The notes: a model not told the origin generated them from the sequence alone. A stretch of DNA of 6,687 bases from JAEYLA01 sp035561315 (GCA_035561315.1 DATMXR010000290.1:1-6687), one strand, 5' to 3'. Positions 1 to 6,149 are shown, counted from the stretch's first letter. Numbers and translations: made by a program.

Positions 1-2
1 AT

Positions 3-165
3 GTTGGAACCATCGGGGCAAGCAGGAGCATTGCCGCACTTGGGGGCAACACAAAAGCAGTTTTAGTTTACCCCCACATCTAAAGTTCTGTCAATGCTTT
101 CTGCAACGCTAAGAGAAAGGAGTGTAGAAACGTTGTCCTCAGAACTCATTAAAGAAAGGGGGTAG
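3..165 (+). other. Possible frameshifted 3' end of an unidentified upstream gene
   Basis: Seen: the frame starting at base 3 is open from the window edge to a TAA at 81-83 and reads VGTIGASRSIAALGGNTKAV and onward. The frame starting at base 1 is open from 67 to a TAG at 163-165 and ends in SSELIKERG. The two join smoothly if one base is dropped from the run of five C at 71-75. The second frame stops six bases before the ATG of the next gene, and the ribosome site of that gene lies inside its last codons, as in coupled genes. Inference: this may be the end of a gene broken by a one-base slip or a sequencing error. Alternatively the segment holds only an unrelated tail plus a short ORF (ATG at 94, 23 residues). 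I do not recognise the protein. Confidence 0.2.
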
Positions 166-171
166 CCAAAA

Positions 172-447
172 ATGAAGGCTACTAAAATTCGAATGAAGCA
201 AGGCTGCTTCTACTCCAATGACCTAACGGAAATTGATGAAATCTACCTTACTGGTTCTCAGACGGAAATGTACTACAAAAAAGAGGTTCTGCATGATTAC
301 GTGCAGAAAAATCCCAATTCTATTCAGGTGAATATTCCGCCGTACCCGTCCTTAATTCCCGCCGTCAGTAAGCGAAGAGAAAAGTACGTTCGTTCTATGC
401 CAAATGATTCTGCAAACGATAATCTGCTTCGCCTACCACGGGAATAA
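172..447 (+). CDS. DUF3892-like small protein
   Basis: A 91-residue soluble protein of unknown function. Its C-terminal part, KYVRSMPNDSANDNLLRLP (residues 71-89), resembles the typical end of DUF3892 proteins, where a 'Y-x-R-S/T' strand is followed by a 'DNL-x-x-LP' ending. The N-terminal TKIRMKQG strand and the central I-x-x-I-Y-L-T-G segment also fit that small beta-rich fold. The start is supported by an AAAGGGGG-type Shine-Dalgarno at about 155-162, about nine bases before the ATG. There are no membrane segments or catalytic motifs. Codons are clearly more AT-rich than in the genes from 549 onward, which suggests a different origin. It may be translationally coupled to whatever ends at 165. 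A hairpin terminator follows 13 bases after the stop. The family call rests on pattern memory of a short protein, so it is moderate. Confidence 0.7.
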   Translation: MKATKIRMKQGCFYSNDLTEIDEIYLTGSQTEMYYKKEVLHDYVQKNPNSIQVNIPPYPSLIPAVSKRREKYVRSMPNDSANDNLLRLPRE

Positions 448-460
448 TTGCTGTACCAAA

Positions 461-496
461 TCAGCCGTGCATAATTGCGCGGCTGACTCTTATTTC
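461..496 (+). terminator. Intrinsic terminator after the DUF3892-like gene
   Basis: The arms TCAGCCGTGC (461-470) and GCGCGGCTGA (477-486) form a 10-bp stem with one G-U pair and a 6-base loop, ATAATT. The stem is followed by a T-rich stretch, CTCTTATTTCCT. It separates the DUF3892-like gene from the GNAT gene. Confidence 0.7.
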
Positions 497-521
497 CTCA
501 TACATTGCTTTGCTTTATAAT
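493..521 (+). promoter_or_regulatory. Promoter of the GNAT gene
   Basis: A perfect -10 box TATAAT lies at 516-521, with a weak -35 candidate TTTCCT at 493-498 (17-bp spacer). The predicted transcript start, about 528, leaves a leader of roughly 20 bases before the ATG at 549. The -10 box is certain as a sequence match; the -35 box is poor. Confidence 0.55.
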
Positions 522-548
522 ACTGAAAACTGCTTGAAAGGCATTCAC

Positions 549-1001
549 ATGGAACTGATCCGTACGGATGGCAAGCATCCCGATTTTATCCGATTGTGCG
601 CCATGCTCGACGCATACCTCAACGCGCTCGCGGGCGGGGAGGAAAAGCGCGCCGAATACGTGCCGCTCAACAGGCTGGACCATATCCACGACGCGTTTGT
701 GCTCTATGACGGCGCGCTGCCCGTGGGCTGCGCCAGCTTCAAGGAATACGAAGAGGGCGTGGCCGAGGTCAAGCGCGTGTTCGTGCGCGAGGAATACCGC
801 GGGCGCGGGCTTTCCTGGAGGCTTATGGAGGCGGTGGAGGGAAAGGCAAGGGAAAAAGGCTATGTGAGCCTGATCCTCGAAACGGGCAGGCCGCTCATTT
901 CCGCCATCGCGCTCTACACCAGAATGGGCTACCGGATAATCCCAAACTATGGGCCTTACGTTTGTATGGGCGAATCCGTCTGCATGCGCAAGGAACTATA
1001 A
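549..1001 (+). CDS. GNAT family N-acetyltransferase
   Basis: A 150-residue cytoplasmic enzyme expected to move an acetyl group from acetyl-CoA to an amine; the substrate cannot be read from sequence. The acetyl-CoA pyrophosphate loop is VKRVFVREEYRGRGLSWRL (residues 74-92): a beta strand, then R84-G85-R86-G87. The usual last Gly/Ala of the Q/R-x-x-G-x-G/A motif is Ser89. Motif B, the 'A-I-A-L-Y-x-R-M-G-Y' helix and turn, is at 119-128, followed by the NYGPYVCMGES ending common in small single-domain GNATs. An upstream TTG at 510 is in frame, but it lies before the TATAAT box and lacks a ribosome site. The ATG at 549 has AAAGG seven bases upstream and gives a normal GNAT length. The gene appears monocistronic, with its own promoter and a convergent neighbour. 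Confidence 0.9.
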   Translation: MELIRTDGKHPDFIRLCAMLDAYLNALAGGEEKRAEYVPLNRLDHIHDAFVLYDGALPVGCASFKEYEEGVAEVKRVFVREEYRGRGLSWRLMEAVEGKAREKGYVSLILETGRPLISAIALYTRMGYRIIPNYGPYVCMGESVCMRKEL

Positions 1002-1007
1002 CCCAAT

Positions 1008-1043
1008 AAAAAACGGAGATCAAATTGCCTGGCCTCCATTTTT
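1008..1043. terminator. Bidirectional terminator between convergent genes
   Basis: AAAAACGGAG (1009-1018) pairs with CTCCATTTTT (1034-1043), about 10 bp with one mismatch/wobble. A 2x2 internal loop and a CA/TG pair extend the stem. A T-tract follows on both strands: ATTTTTG on the plus strand, GTTTTTTATT on the minus strand. It lies 7 bases after the GNAT stop and 8 bases after the Fe-S gene stop, so it can end both transcripts. Confidence 0.65.
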
Positions 1044-1051
1044 GTTGATGT

Positions 1052-1828
1052 TTAACGGCTCCCGGCCGCGCTTTGCTTTGCGGCCTTCGTTGCGGCTTTG
1101 GAAGCGGTTTGAAACCCCATTGTGATGACATGCCGGGGGCAGGCGTCCGCGCAGTTTGCGCAGAGTATGCATTCGGTATGTTTCATATCGCCTCTTGCCG
1201 CCATGGATGAAACGGGGAGGCTCATGGGGCAGGCTTTTTCGCACGCCTTGCAGGACGTGCATTTTTCTTTTTCGGGCTTCATCCGCAGCGCGGGCAAACA
1301 CAGCGCCCGGCCCATTCGCCCGCCCAGCACCATGAACGGCGCCATCCAGCACACGCTGTGGCAGGCGCCGCGCCTGCCCACCGTAAAGGCCAGCAAAACC
1401 AGCAGGAAAATCACGCCGAAGTATATGATATACCCCTCGGGGCTGTTTACGGAGATCCCGCCTTCCGTATAATAAAGGGGATCTACCCGCTTCACGCCGC
1501 CCGCAAAAACAAAGCCCGCGATGATGGAACCGAGCCACGGCGCCCAGATGATGTATTTCACGATGTCCGCCCGTTTCTTTACGGGTTTCTCCACAATTGT
1601 GGCGCACGCCTCCTGCAGCGCGCCCGCCGGGCAAAGCCAGCCGCAGAACAGGCGCCCGAAAAATATAGCGAATAAAAATTGCCCCCCAAACAGCAATGCG
1701 CTCCCCGCCAGCACGCCCTCCATACTGCCCTGCAATATCAGATAGGGGGAATAATAGTTGATTGTGATGGGAAACAGCAAAAAGGAAACAAGCAGCAGCG
1801 CGCGGCGCAGTCGTTGACGTTTTTTCAT
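1052..1828 (-). CDS. Membrane 4Fe-4S binding protein, NapH/YccM-like
   Basis: A 258-residue integral membrane polyferredoxin-type protein. Members of the NapH/NosR/RdxA/YccM group pass electrons between the quinone pool or membrane donors and redox partners through [4Fe-4S] clusters. Seen: four likely membrane helices at about 9-30, 40-60, 93-112 and 132-150; the group motif FCGWLCPAGALQE with C62 and C66-P67; a second CHSVCWMAP motif with C156 and C160; then two classic ferredoxin sites, C190-x2-C193-x2-C196-x3-C200-P and C220-x2-C223-x2-C226-x3-C230-P. The C-terminus (241-258) is an odd Ala/Lys-rich tail. The frame is open further upstream, but that would overlap padR. The ATG at 1828 follows GAGGGG, formed by the last PadR codons, at a spacing of seven bases. 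It is the second gene of an operon with padR. The redox partner is not present, so the exact role is unknown. Confidence 0.88.
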   Translation of the reverse strand: MKKRQRLRRALLLVSFLLFPITINYYSPYLILQGSMEGVLAGSALLFGGQFLFAIFFGRLFCGWLCPAGALQEACATIVEKPVKKRADIVKYIIWAPWLGSIIAGFVFAGGVKRVDPLYYTEGGISVNSPEGYIIYFGVIFLLVLLAFTVGRRGACHSVCWMAPFMVLGGRMGRALCLPALRMKPEKEKCTSCKACEKACPMSLPVSSMAARGDMKHTECILCANCADACPRHVITMGFQTASKAATKAAKQSAAGSR

Positions 1829-1832
1829 GGTC

Positions 1833-2384
1833 CTACCCCTCGATCTGTTCCAGCATGGCCTGCGCTTCCTTTGCCCAGGCAAGGTACGCCTGGTAGACAT
1901 GTTTCCCAAAAAGCGCGGTGAGATAATAATACGTATGGTCCGGCCCGGCATCCAGTATGGGTTTTAGCTCGCCGGTAAATTGTTCCATCAAGTGAAGATT
2001 TTGTTCGTGCCGCGCCTGGAAAGCCGCGATGCGCCGCAGGCTGTATTCTGCCGGAAGACTGGCGCTGAAGAAAAGCTTGAGCAGCAGTTCATAGCGCGTA
2101 TACTCCTTTTCTTCCGGAAGCTGCAGCCAGCCTAAAAGCGCTTCCCGTCCCTTCTGCGTAATGGAATACACGATTTTATTCGGCCCTTTTGCAGACGGGC
2201 ATTCTTTTTTTTGCACCAGCCCCTCGGCGCTGAGTTCTTTGAGCGTGGGATAGATCTGCCCGAACCCGACGTTCCAGAAATGGCTGACGGAGAGGTCCAT
2301 CCGTTTTTTCATATCGTACCCGCTCATATCCTCGTGGCTCAAAAGGCCAAGCACGATAAACCTTGTGGTATTCTCTTTCGCCAT
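1833..2384 (-). CDS. PadR family transcriptional regulator
   Basis: A 183-residue DNA-binding repressor. Residues 1-88 form the PadR winged helix: FIVLGLLSHEDMSGYDMKKRM (9-29) holds the 'LGLL...SGYD' signature, FGQIYPTLKELSAEGLV (41-57) is the recognition-helix segment, and the wing runs through NKIVYSITQKGREALLGWL (69-87). Residues 90-183 match the helical C-terminal domain (Vir_act_alpha_C type) that dimerises; the length is standard for the two-domain subgroup. The start ATG at 2384 has AAAGGGGG (2397-2390) five bases away. Its promoter contains a perfect palindrome (2407-2425), so autorepression is likely. The stop lies four bases before the start of the Fe-S membrane gene, so the two are co-transcribed and probably coupled. 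The inducer is unknown; there is only one cysteine (C62) and no metal-binding cluster, so direct Fe-S sensing is not suggested. Confidence 0.95.
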   Translation of the reverse strand: MAKENTTRFIVLGLLSHEDMSGYDMKKRMDLSVSHFWNVGFGQIYPTLKELSAEGLVQKKECPSAKGPNKIVYSITQKGREALLGWLQLPEEKEYTRYELLLKLFFSASLPAEYSLRRIAAFQARHEQNLHLMEQFTGELKPILDAGPDHTYYYLTALFGKHVYQAYLAWAKEAQAMLEQIEG

Positions 2385-2405
2385 ATTGGCCCCCTTTCCG
2401 GCATT

Positions 2406-2434
2406 ACTATATCATCTTGATATAGCGTGGTCAA
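2406..2434 (-). promoter_or_regulatory. padR operon promoter
   Basis: On the minus strand, TTGACC (2434-2429) and TATAGT (2411-2406) are separated by exactly 17 bases. Both boxes match the housekeeping consensus at 5 of 6 positions. The predicted start near 2399 gives a very short leader that begins almost at the ribosome binding site. Confidence 0.8.
2407..2425. promoter_or_regulatory. Palindromic operator, probable PadR site
   Basis: CTATATCA (2407-2414), a 3-base spacer and TGATATAG (2418-2425) make a perfect inverted repeat. It fills most of the -35/-10 spacer and overlaps five of the six -10 bases of the padR promoter. A dimeric regulator bound here would block RNA polymerase. PadR proteins commonly regulate their own gene, so PadR is the natural candidate. 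Confidence 0.75.
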
Positions 2435-2483
2435 GAGTCCGTCAGAGAATTTTACAAATTTCGTATTTCCCGCTTTAGCCGGA

Positions 2484-2501
2484 AGCCGATTCAGCCGATA
2501 C
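2484..2501 (+). repeat. Tandem 9-base direct repeat upstream of the GGDEF-EAL gene
   Basis: AGCCGATTC and AGCCGATAC lie back to back (8 of 9 bases identical), and a third AGCCG occurs at 2477-2481. The repeats lie 36 to 60 bases before the start codon. They may be a regulator site in the leader or promoter, or chance. A clear sigma-70 promoter for this gene was not found: TTTACA (2451-2456) with TTTAGC (2474-2479) at 17 bases is only a weak candidate. Confidence 0.35.
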
Positions 2502-2536
2502 CTATCATAGCGAAACGAAAGGGCTGCGGCAGGACT

Positions 2537-4939
2537 ATGCAGAATTCCATGCCGGTATCCGTCTTCTTTTTTTCACTTTGCGCCTTTGCCATATTCGCTT
2601 CTTTGTATGTCCTGAGGCTGGACCTCCGTCAGCCGGAAGAAAGGTGCCTGTTGCTGGACGAAAAAATGCATACCAGGCTGTTTGATTATTTGGGCCTGCT
2701 CTACCTTTCCGGCGGCTGCCTGTATTTTCTTGCGCACTGTTTCGGCGGCCGAGCGGCCGCATTTGAGGCGCTGCCGTTTTCCGGGCTGCTGCTTCTGTTC
2801 GGGCTCGTCATATTTGTCTCCTCCCGCTTGCGCCTCAGGGGCAATACAAAAGAATACGTCGCGCTTGCAGCAATCTGCGTCTCCATTCCGGTCATTACCC
2901 TCCGCTTTTCCGCCGACGGCGCCGAGACGATCTGGCCGTTTCCGTTTCTGTTTCTGTTTGCCGCCATGCTTTACGAAAAGAAGACCGCGCTGATCTGTGT
3001 GACGTTTTCGGCGCTGGTTTCGCAGATCGCGCTTGTTTTGTTCACGCCCGCGCCGTATGTGGGAAACCAGCCGGGCCGTTATATGGTCCGTATCTATCTG
3101 TTTCTCTTAGGGTTTCTCATCGCGCTTTTTATCAACGGCGTGTACGTATCCCGGATGAAGCAGAGCCGGTCGCAGATCCGGCTGCAAAAGCTCTTTTTCG
3201 AGCTTTCCTCCGAGCTCGTGTCTTCCAGCCTGTTCAATATCCGCGAAAAGATCGAGCATACGCTGTTCCGCCTCGGCATGTTCTTTCAGGTGGAGCAGGT
3301 CTACCTGCTGCTTGCGCTGGGGAACGGAAGCATGATCAATTCCGTGCTGCAGTGGGGCAGGGACGGCGTCCCTTCCATAGAGCCAAACTTCCTGGGCATG
3401 GATATGGACGAGGCGGCAAAGGTTCACGCCGCCATGGAAAAAGAGCATACCATAGCCATGTTCCCGGTCAGCGTAAACCAGATCTCTTTCGGCATTTTAG
3501 CGATGCCCTGCACCGACCAAAGCGTTTGCACCGAGGAAAACCGGGCCGCCATGCGCATCATCGCCAACATGCTGGGGGACGCGCTCTCCAAAGCCGAATC
3601 CGAGCGCGCCATCAACGAAATGGCGTATTACGACCATTTGACCAACCTGCCCAACCGCATTTCCTTCAACAGCCGCGTGGAGCAGGCCATCCAGATGGTA
3701 TCCCGCCGAGGCCGCCAGTTCGCCGTGATGTTCCTGGATCTCGATTCGTTCAAAAACGTCAACGATACCATGGGCCACGAAAGCGGGGACCTGCTATTAA
3801 AGCTGATCTCCAGGCAGCTTATCTCCTCCCTGCGGCCCAAGGATACCGTGTCCCGCTTCGGCGGGGATGAATTTTTAGTGCTGATCAACGATCTGACAAC
3901 GCTCAGCGACCTCCCGCTGATTGCGGACCGCATCATGAACCTGTTCCGGGTGCCGTTCTTATTGGACGGGCAGGAGTTCAACATCACCGCGAGCGCGGGC
4001 ATTTCCGTTTACCCGATGGACGGCGGCACCGCGGACGCGCTGGTAAAAAACGCGGACATCGCCATGTACCAGGCCAAGGCGAAGGGCAAAAACCAGTATG
4101 TGATCTGCTCCCCCTCGCTCAAGCAGGAGGTCACGGACCGCCTCAACCTCACCAACAACCTGTACCGTGCGCTGGAACGGGAAGAATTGATGCTGTACTA
4201 CCAGCCGCAGATCGACATCAAGGGCGGCGCGATCATAGGATTGGAGGCGCTGCTCCGGTGGAAGCACCCCGAACTGGGAATGGTCCCGCCATACAGCTTT
4301 ATCCCCCTTGCGGAGCATACGGGGCTTATCAACCCCATCGGCGAATGGGTGCTGCGCACCGCGTGCGCGCAAAGCGTGCTCTGGCAGCAAAAAAATCTCC
4401 CCCCCGTGCGCATGGCGGTCAATATTTCCGCCATACAGTTTACCAACCCCACGTTTGCGCCGCAGGTCGCGCGCGTGCTGCAGCAGACCGGGCTAAATCC
4501 CGCGTGCCTGGAACTGGAACTGACCGAAAGCGCGGCTTTGCAGAATGTGGAGCATACCATCCATGTGCTTTCCGGCCTTAAGGAACTGGGCGTTTCCATC
4601 TCCATAGACGATTTCGGGACGGAGTACTCGTCTTTGAGCAGGCTGAAGCTGCTGCCGATCGACCGGATCAAAATGGACATGCAGTTTGTCCACAGCATCG
4701 GCGGCACAAGCAAGGACCAGGCGATGACAAAGATCATCATCAGCCTGGCAAAAAACCTGGGGCTCAAAGTCATTGCGGAGGGCGTGGAGACCAAGCAGCA
4801 ACTGGATTTTCTGACACAGCGGATGTGCGACGAGGTGCAGGGATACTACTACTTTCATCCCATGCCGCCCGAAGAGGTGGAGGCTGTGCTGCGGGAGCGC
4901 GGGGCCGTAAGCCCCTTATCGGACATCGGCACGGCATGA
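2537..4939 (+). CDS. Membrane GAF-GGDEF-EAL cyclic di-GMP enzyme
   Basis: An 800-residue bifunctional-type protein for making (GGDEF) and degrading (EAL) cyclic di-GMP. Seven or so membrane helices occupy about 7-26, 50-69, 79-96, 106-123, 131-146, 149-170 and 183-204. A GAF-like domain follows (about 215-352), then GGDEF (about 361-525) and EAL (about 540-785). The cyclase looks active: D401 in DLDSFKNVND, N409, D418 and G442-G-D-E-F446, with an inhibitory-site RxxD (R433, D436) at the usual distance. The phosphodiesterase residues are also present: E570 in EAL, N629, E661 and E664, D691-D692, K712, E748 and Q768. One loop position differs from the common DDFGTGYSS: here it is DDFGTEYSS (E696). 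The start is uncertain: the ATG at 2537 has AGGA only two bases away, and the ATG at 2549 is an alternative. The gene is divergent from padR and ends before a strong terminator. The net activity and the N-terminal signal are unknown. Confidence 0.95.
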   Translation: MQNSMPVSVFFFSLCAFAIFASLYVLRLDLRQPEERCLLLDEKMHTRLFDYLGLLYLSGGCLYFLAHCFGGRAAAFEALPFSGLLLLFGLVIFVSSRLRLRGNTKEYVALAAICVSIPVITLRFSADGAETIWPFPFLFLFAAMLYEKKTALICVTFSALVSQIALVLFTPAPYVGNQPGRYMVRIYLFLLGFLIALFINGVYVSRMKQSRSQIRLQKLFFELSSELVSSSLFNIREKIEHTLFRLGMFFQVEQVYLLLALGNGSMINSVLQWGRDGVPSIEPNFLGMDMDEAAKVHAAMEKEHTIAMFPVSVNQISFGILAMPCTDQSVCTEENRAAMRIIANMLGDALSKAESERAINEMAYYDHLTNLPNRISFNSRVEQAIQMVSRRGRQFAVMFLDLDSFKNVNDTMGHESGDLLLKLISRQLISSLRPKDTVSRFGGDEFLVLINDLTTLSDLPLIADRIMNLFRVPFLLDGQEFNITASAGISVYPMDGGTADALVKNADIAMYQAKAKGKNQYVICSPSLKQEVTDRLNLTNNLYRALEREELMLYYQPQIDIKGGAIIGLEALLRWKHPELGMVPPYSFIPLAEHTGLINPIGEWVLRTACAQSVLWQQKNLPPVRMAVNISAIQFTNPTFAPQVARVLQQTGLNPACLELELTESAALQNVEHTIHVLSGLKELGVSISIDDFGTEYSSLSRLKLLPIDRIKMDMQFVHSIGGTSKDQAMTKIIISLAKNLGLKVIAEGVETKQQLDFLTQRMCDEVQGYYYFHPMPPEEVEAVLRERGAVSPLSDIGTA

Positions 4940-4957
4940 GCAAATATACAACTGCAG

Positions 4958-4977
4958 GCGGCCGAAAGGCCGCTTTT
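4958..4977 (+). terminator. Intrinsic terminator after the GGDEF-EAL gene
   Basis: A perfect 6-bp GC stem, GCGGCC/GGCCGC, is closed by a GAAA tetraloop and followed by TTTT. It starts 18 bases after the stop codon and isolates this gene from the kinase gene. Confidence 0.85.
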
Positions 4978-4981
4978 CCAG

Positions 4982-5010
4982 TTCAGCCGGCCCGCAAAAT
5001 ATGCTATACT
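4982..5010 (+). promoter_or_regulatory. Extended -10 promoter of the sugar kinase
   Basis: TGCTATACT (5002-5010) is an extended -10 element (TGn plus TATACT). A weak TTCAGC lies at -35 (4982-4987, 17-bp spacer). Transcription should start near 5017, leaving a leader of about 42 bases. Confidence 0.7.
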
Positions 5011-5017
5011 AAGTCAA

Positions 5018-5038
5018 TAAGCGTATTATCTGCGCTTA
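5018..5038 (+). promoter_or_regulatory. Hairpin at the start of the kinase mRNA leader
   Basis: TAAGCGTA (5018-5025) pairs with TGCGCTTA (5031-5038), 8 bp with one G-U pair and a 5-base loop, TTATC. It begins within a base or two of the predicted transcript start and ends 8 bases before AGGAGG. As DNA it is a TAAGCG/CGCTTA palindrome just downstream of the promoter, so it could be either an mRNA-stabilising 5' stem or a repressor operator. Confidence 0.5.
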
Positions 5039-5058
5039 CTCGGCTTAGGAGGACTCAT

Positions 5059-6000
5059 ATGTTTGATATCGTTGTGGCAGGGGAATATCTGATCGATTTT
5101 ACGCCGTCCGGCCGCGGCTCCATGGGGAACCCGGCCTATGAAATGAACCCCGGCGGCGGCCCGCCCAACTGCGCGGCGGCAGTCGCGGCGCTGGGCGGTA
5201 ATGCCGCGGTGATCGGTGCGGTGGGGGACGACCTGTTCGGCCGGTTTTTAAAGCAGATGCTCTCCGCCTGCAATATCGAGGCCCGCGGCGTGCAGACCGT
5301 GCCCGTCATCCATACCACGCTCGCTTTCGTGAGCCTGCAGGACAACGGCGAGCGCGAGTTCGCCTTCCTGCGCGATCCAGGCGCGGATACGGAGCTGAAA
5401 GAGGAGTCTCTGGACTATTCCCTGATTGCGGAGTGCCGCAACCTGCACTTCAGTTCCCTTACCTTAAAGCGCGATCCCGCGCGGGCGGCCACGCTTTCCG
5501 CCGTGCGCTACGCCAAGGCGCGCGGCATTCAGATTTCCTATGACCCCAACTACCGCGCGATGCTGTGGGACGGCAGGGAACAGGCCATAAAGGAGCTCTA
5601 CGGCGCGCTGCCGATGGCTGACGTCGTAAAGCTTTCCGAGGAAGAGATGGCCATGCTGCTGGATGTTCCTGCGGACGACCCTGCGGCGGGCGCCAAGAAG
5701 CTCCTGGACATGGGAATAAAAACCTGCTACATCACATACGGCGGAAAGGGCGCCTATTACGCCACCGCAGCCGAGCACGGGTTTGTGGACGGATTTTCCG
5801 TACAGGCCGTGGATACCACGGGCTGCGGGGATGCGTTCATGGGCTCGGCCATTTATATGCAGCTGAACCACCCCGAGCTCAGCCTGGCTGAGCGCGTCCG
5901 CTTCGCGAACGCCGTGGGCGCGCTGTGCGCCACCAAGAAGGGCGGCATGATGGCCATGCCCAGTTATGAGCAGGCGCTTACGCTGTTCCGGTCAAGGTAG
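5059..6000 (+). CDS. PfkB family carbohydrate kinase, fructokinase-like
   Basis: A 313-residue cytoplasmic sugar kinase that uses ATP to phosphorylate a sugar. The PfkB signatures are clear: sugar-binding NPGGGPPNCAAAVAALGG (residues 30-47), I-G-A-V-G-D-D (52-58), and the C-terminal ATP/anion-hole site VDTTGCGDAFMGSA (251-264) with catalytic base D258. Position 256 is Cys rather than the common Ala. YDPNYRAMLW (161-170) and KLSEEE (191-196) are typical of the fructokinase/2-keto-3-deoxygluconate kinase branch, so fructose is the best guess. No transporter or hydrolase lies nearby to confirm the substrate. The ATG at 5059 has a perfect AGGAGG (5047-5052) six bases upstream and begins the conserved first strand FDIVVAGEYLIDF. 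The frame is open back to 4825, but that would cross a terminator and the promoter. It appears monocistronic. Confidence 0.93.
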   Translation: MFDIVVAGEYLIDFTPSGRGSMGNPAYEMNPGGGPPNCAAAVAALGGNAAVIGAVGDDLFGRFLKQMLSACNIEARGVQTVPVIHTTLAFVSLQDNGEREFAFLRDPGADTELKEESLDYSLIAECRNLHFSSLTLKRDPARAATLSAVRYAKARGIQISYDPNYRAMLWDGREQAIKELYGALPMADVVKLSEEEMAMLLDVPADDPAAGAKKLLDMGIKTCYITYGGKGAYYATAAEHGFVDGFSVQAVDTTGCGDAFMGSAIYMQLNHPELSLAERVRFANAVGALCATKKGGMMAMPSYEQALTLFRSR

Positions 6001-6111
6001 CTATCAGAAGAATCGGATAAGGCTCCGCGGGACATCGCGGCGGGCGGACCTAGCATCAGTTGCAGAGAAATGACGGAGCGGACACTGGAGAGATATAAAG
6101 CCTTTCCACAC

Positions 6112-6143
6112 AGAAAGCGCCCGTAATATGCGGGGCGCTTTCT
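6112..6143. terminator. Long hairpin between convergent kinase and RHH genes
   Basis: AGAAAGCGCCC (6112-6122) and GGGCGCTTTCT (6133-6143) form a perfect 11-bp stem with a 10-base loop. It starts 111 bases after the kinase stop and ends seven bases from the RHH gene stop, so it could end transcription from both sides. The T content outside the stem is weak, so the terminator role is likely but not certain. The preceding stretch 6001-6111 holds no gene that I can recognise. Confidence 0.6.
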
Positions 6144-6149
6144 AATCTC

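Noticed and set aside
510..548. TTG start for the GNAT gene
   Set aside because: It lies upstream of the TATAAT box, so it would not be on the transcript, and it has no ribosome site.
1829..1951. N-terminal extension of the Fe-S protein
   Set aside because: It lies wholly within padR in another frame, is Arg-rich and not membrane-like. The ATG at 1828 has a good ribosome site.
2535..4858. Several long open frames on the minus strand opposite the GGDEF-EAL gene
   Set aside because: They are shadows caused by GC-rich codon use. They lack ribosome sites and recognisable domains, while the plus-strand protein has all its motifs.
4825..6000. A longer 391-residue reading of the kinase gene
   Set aside because: The extra 78 residues overlap the end of the GGDEF-EAL gene and cross a terminator and a promoter. 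The ATG at 5059 has a perfect AGGAGG and begins the conserved kinase strand.
5998..6126. Stop-codon readthrough of the kinase (41 open codons after TAG)
   Set aside because: The kinase is already full length, and an open run of this size is not rare in GC-rich DNA. The encoded tail shows no domain.
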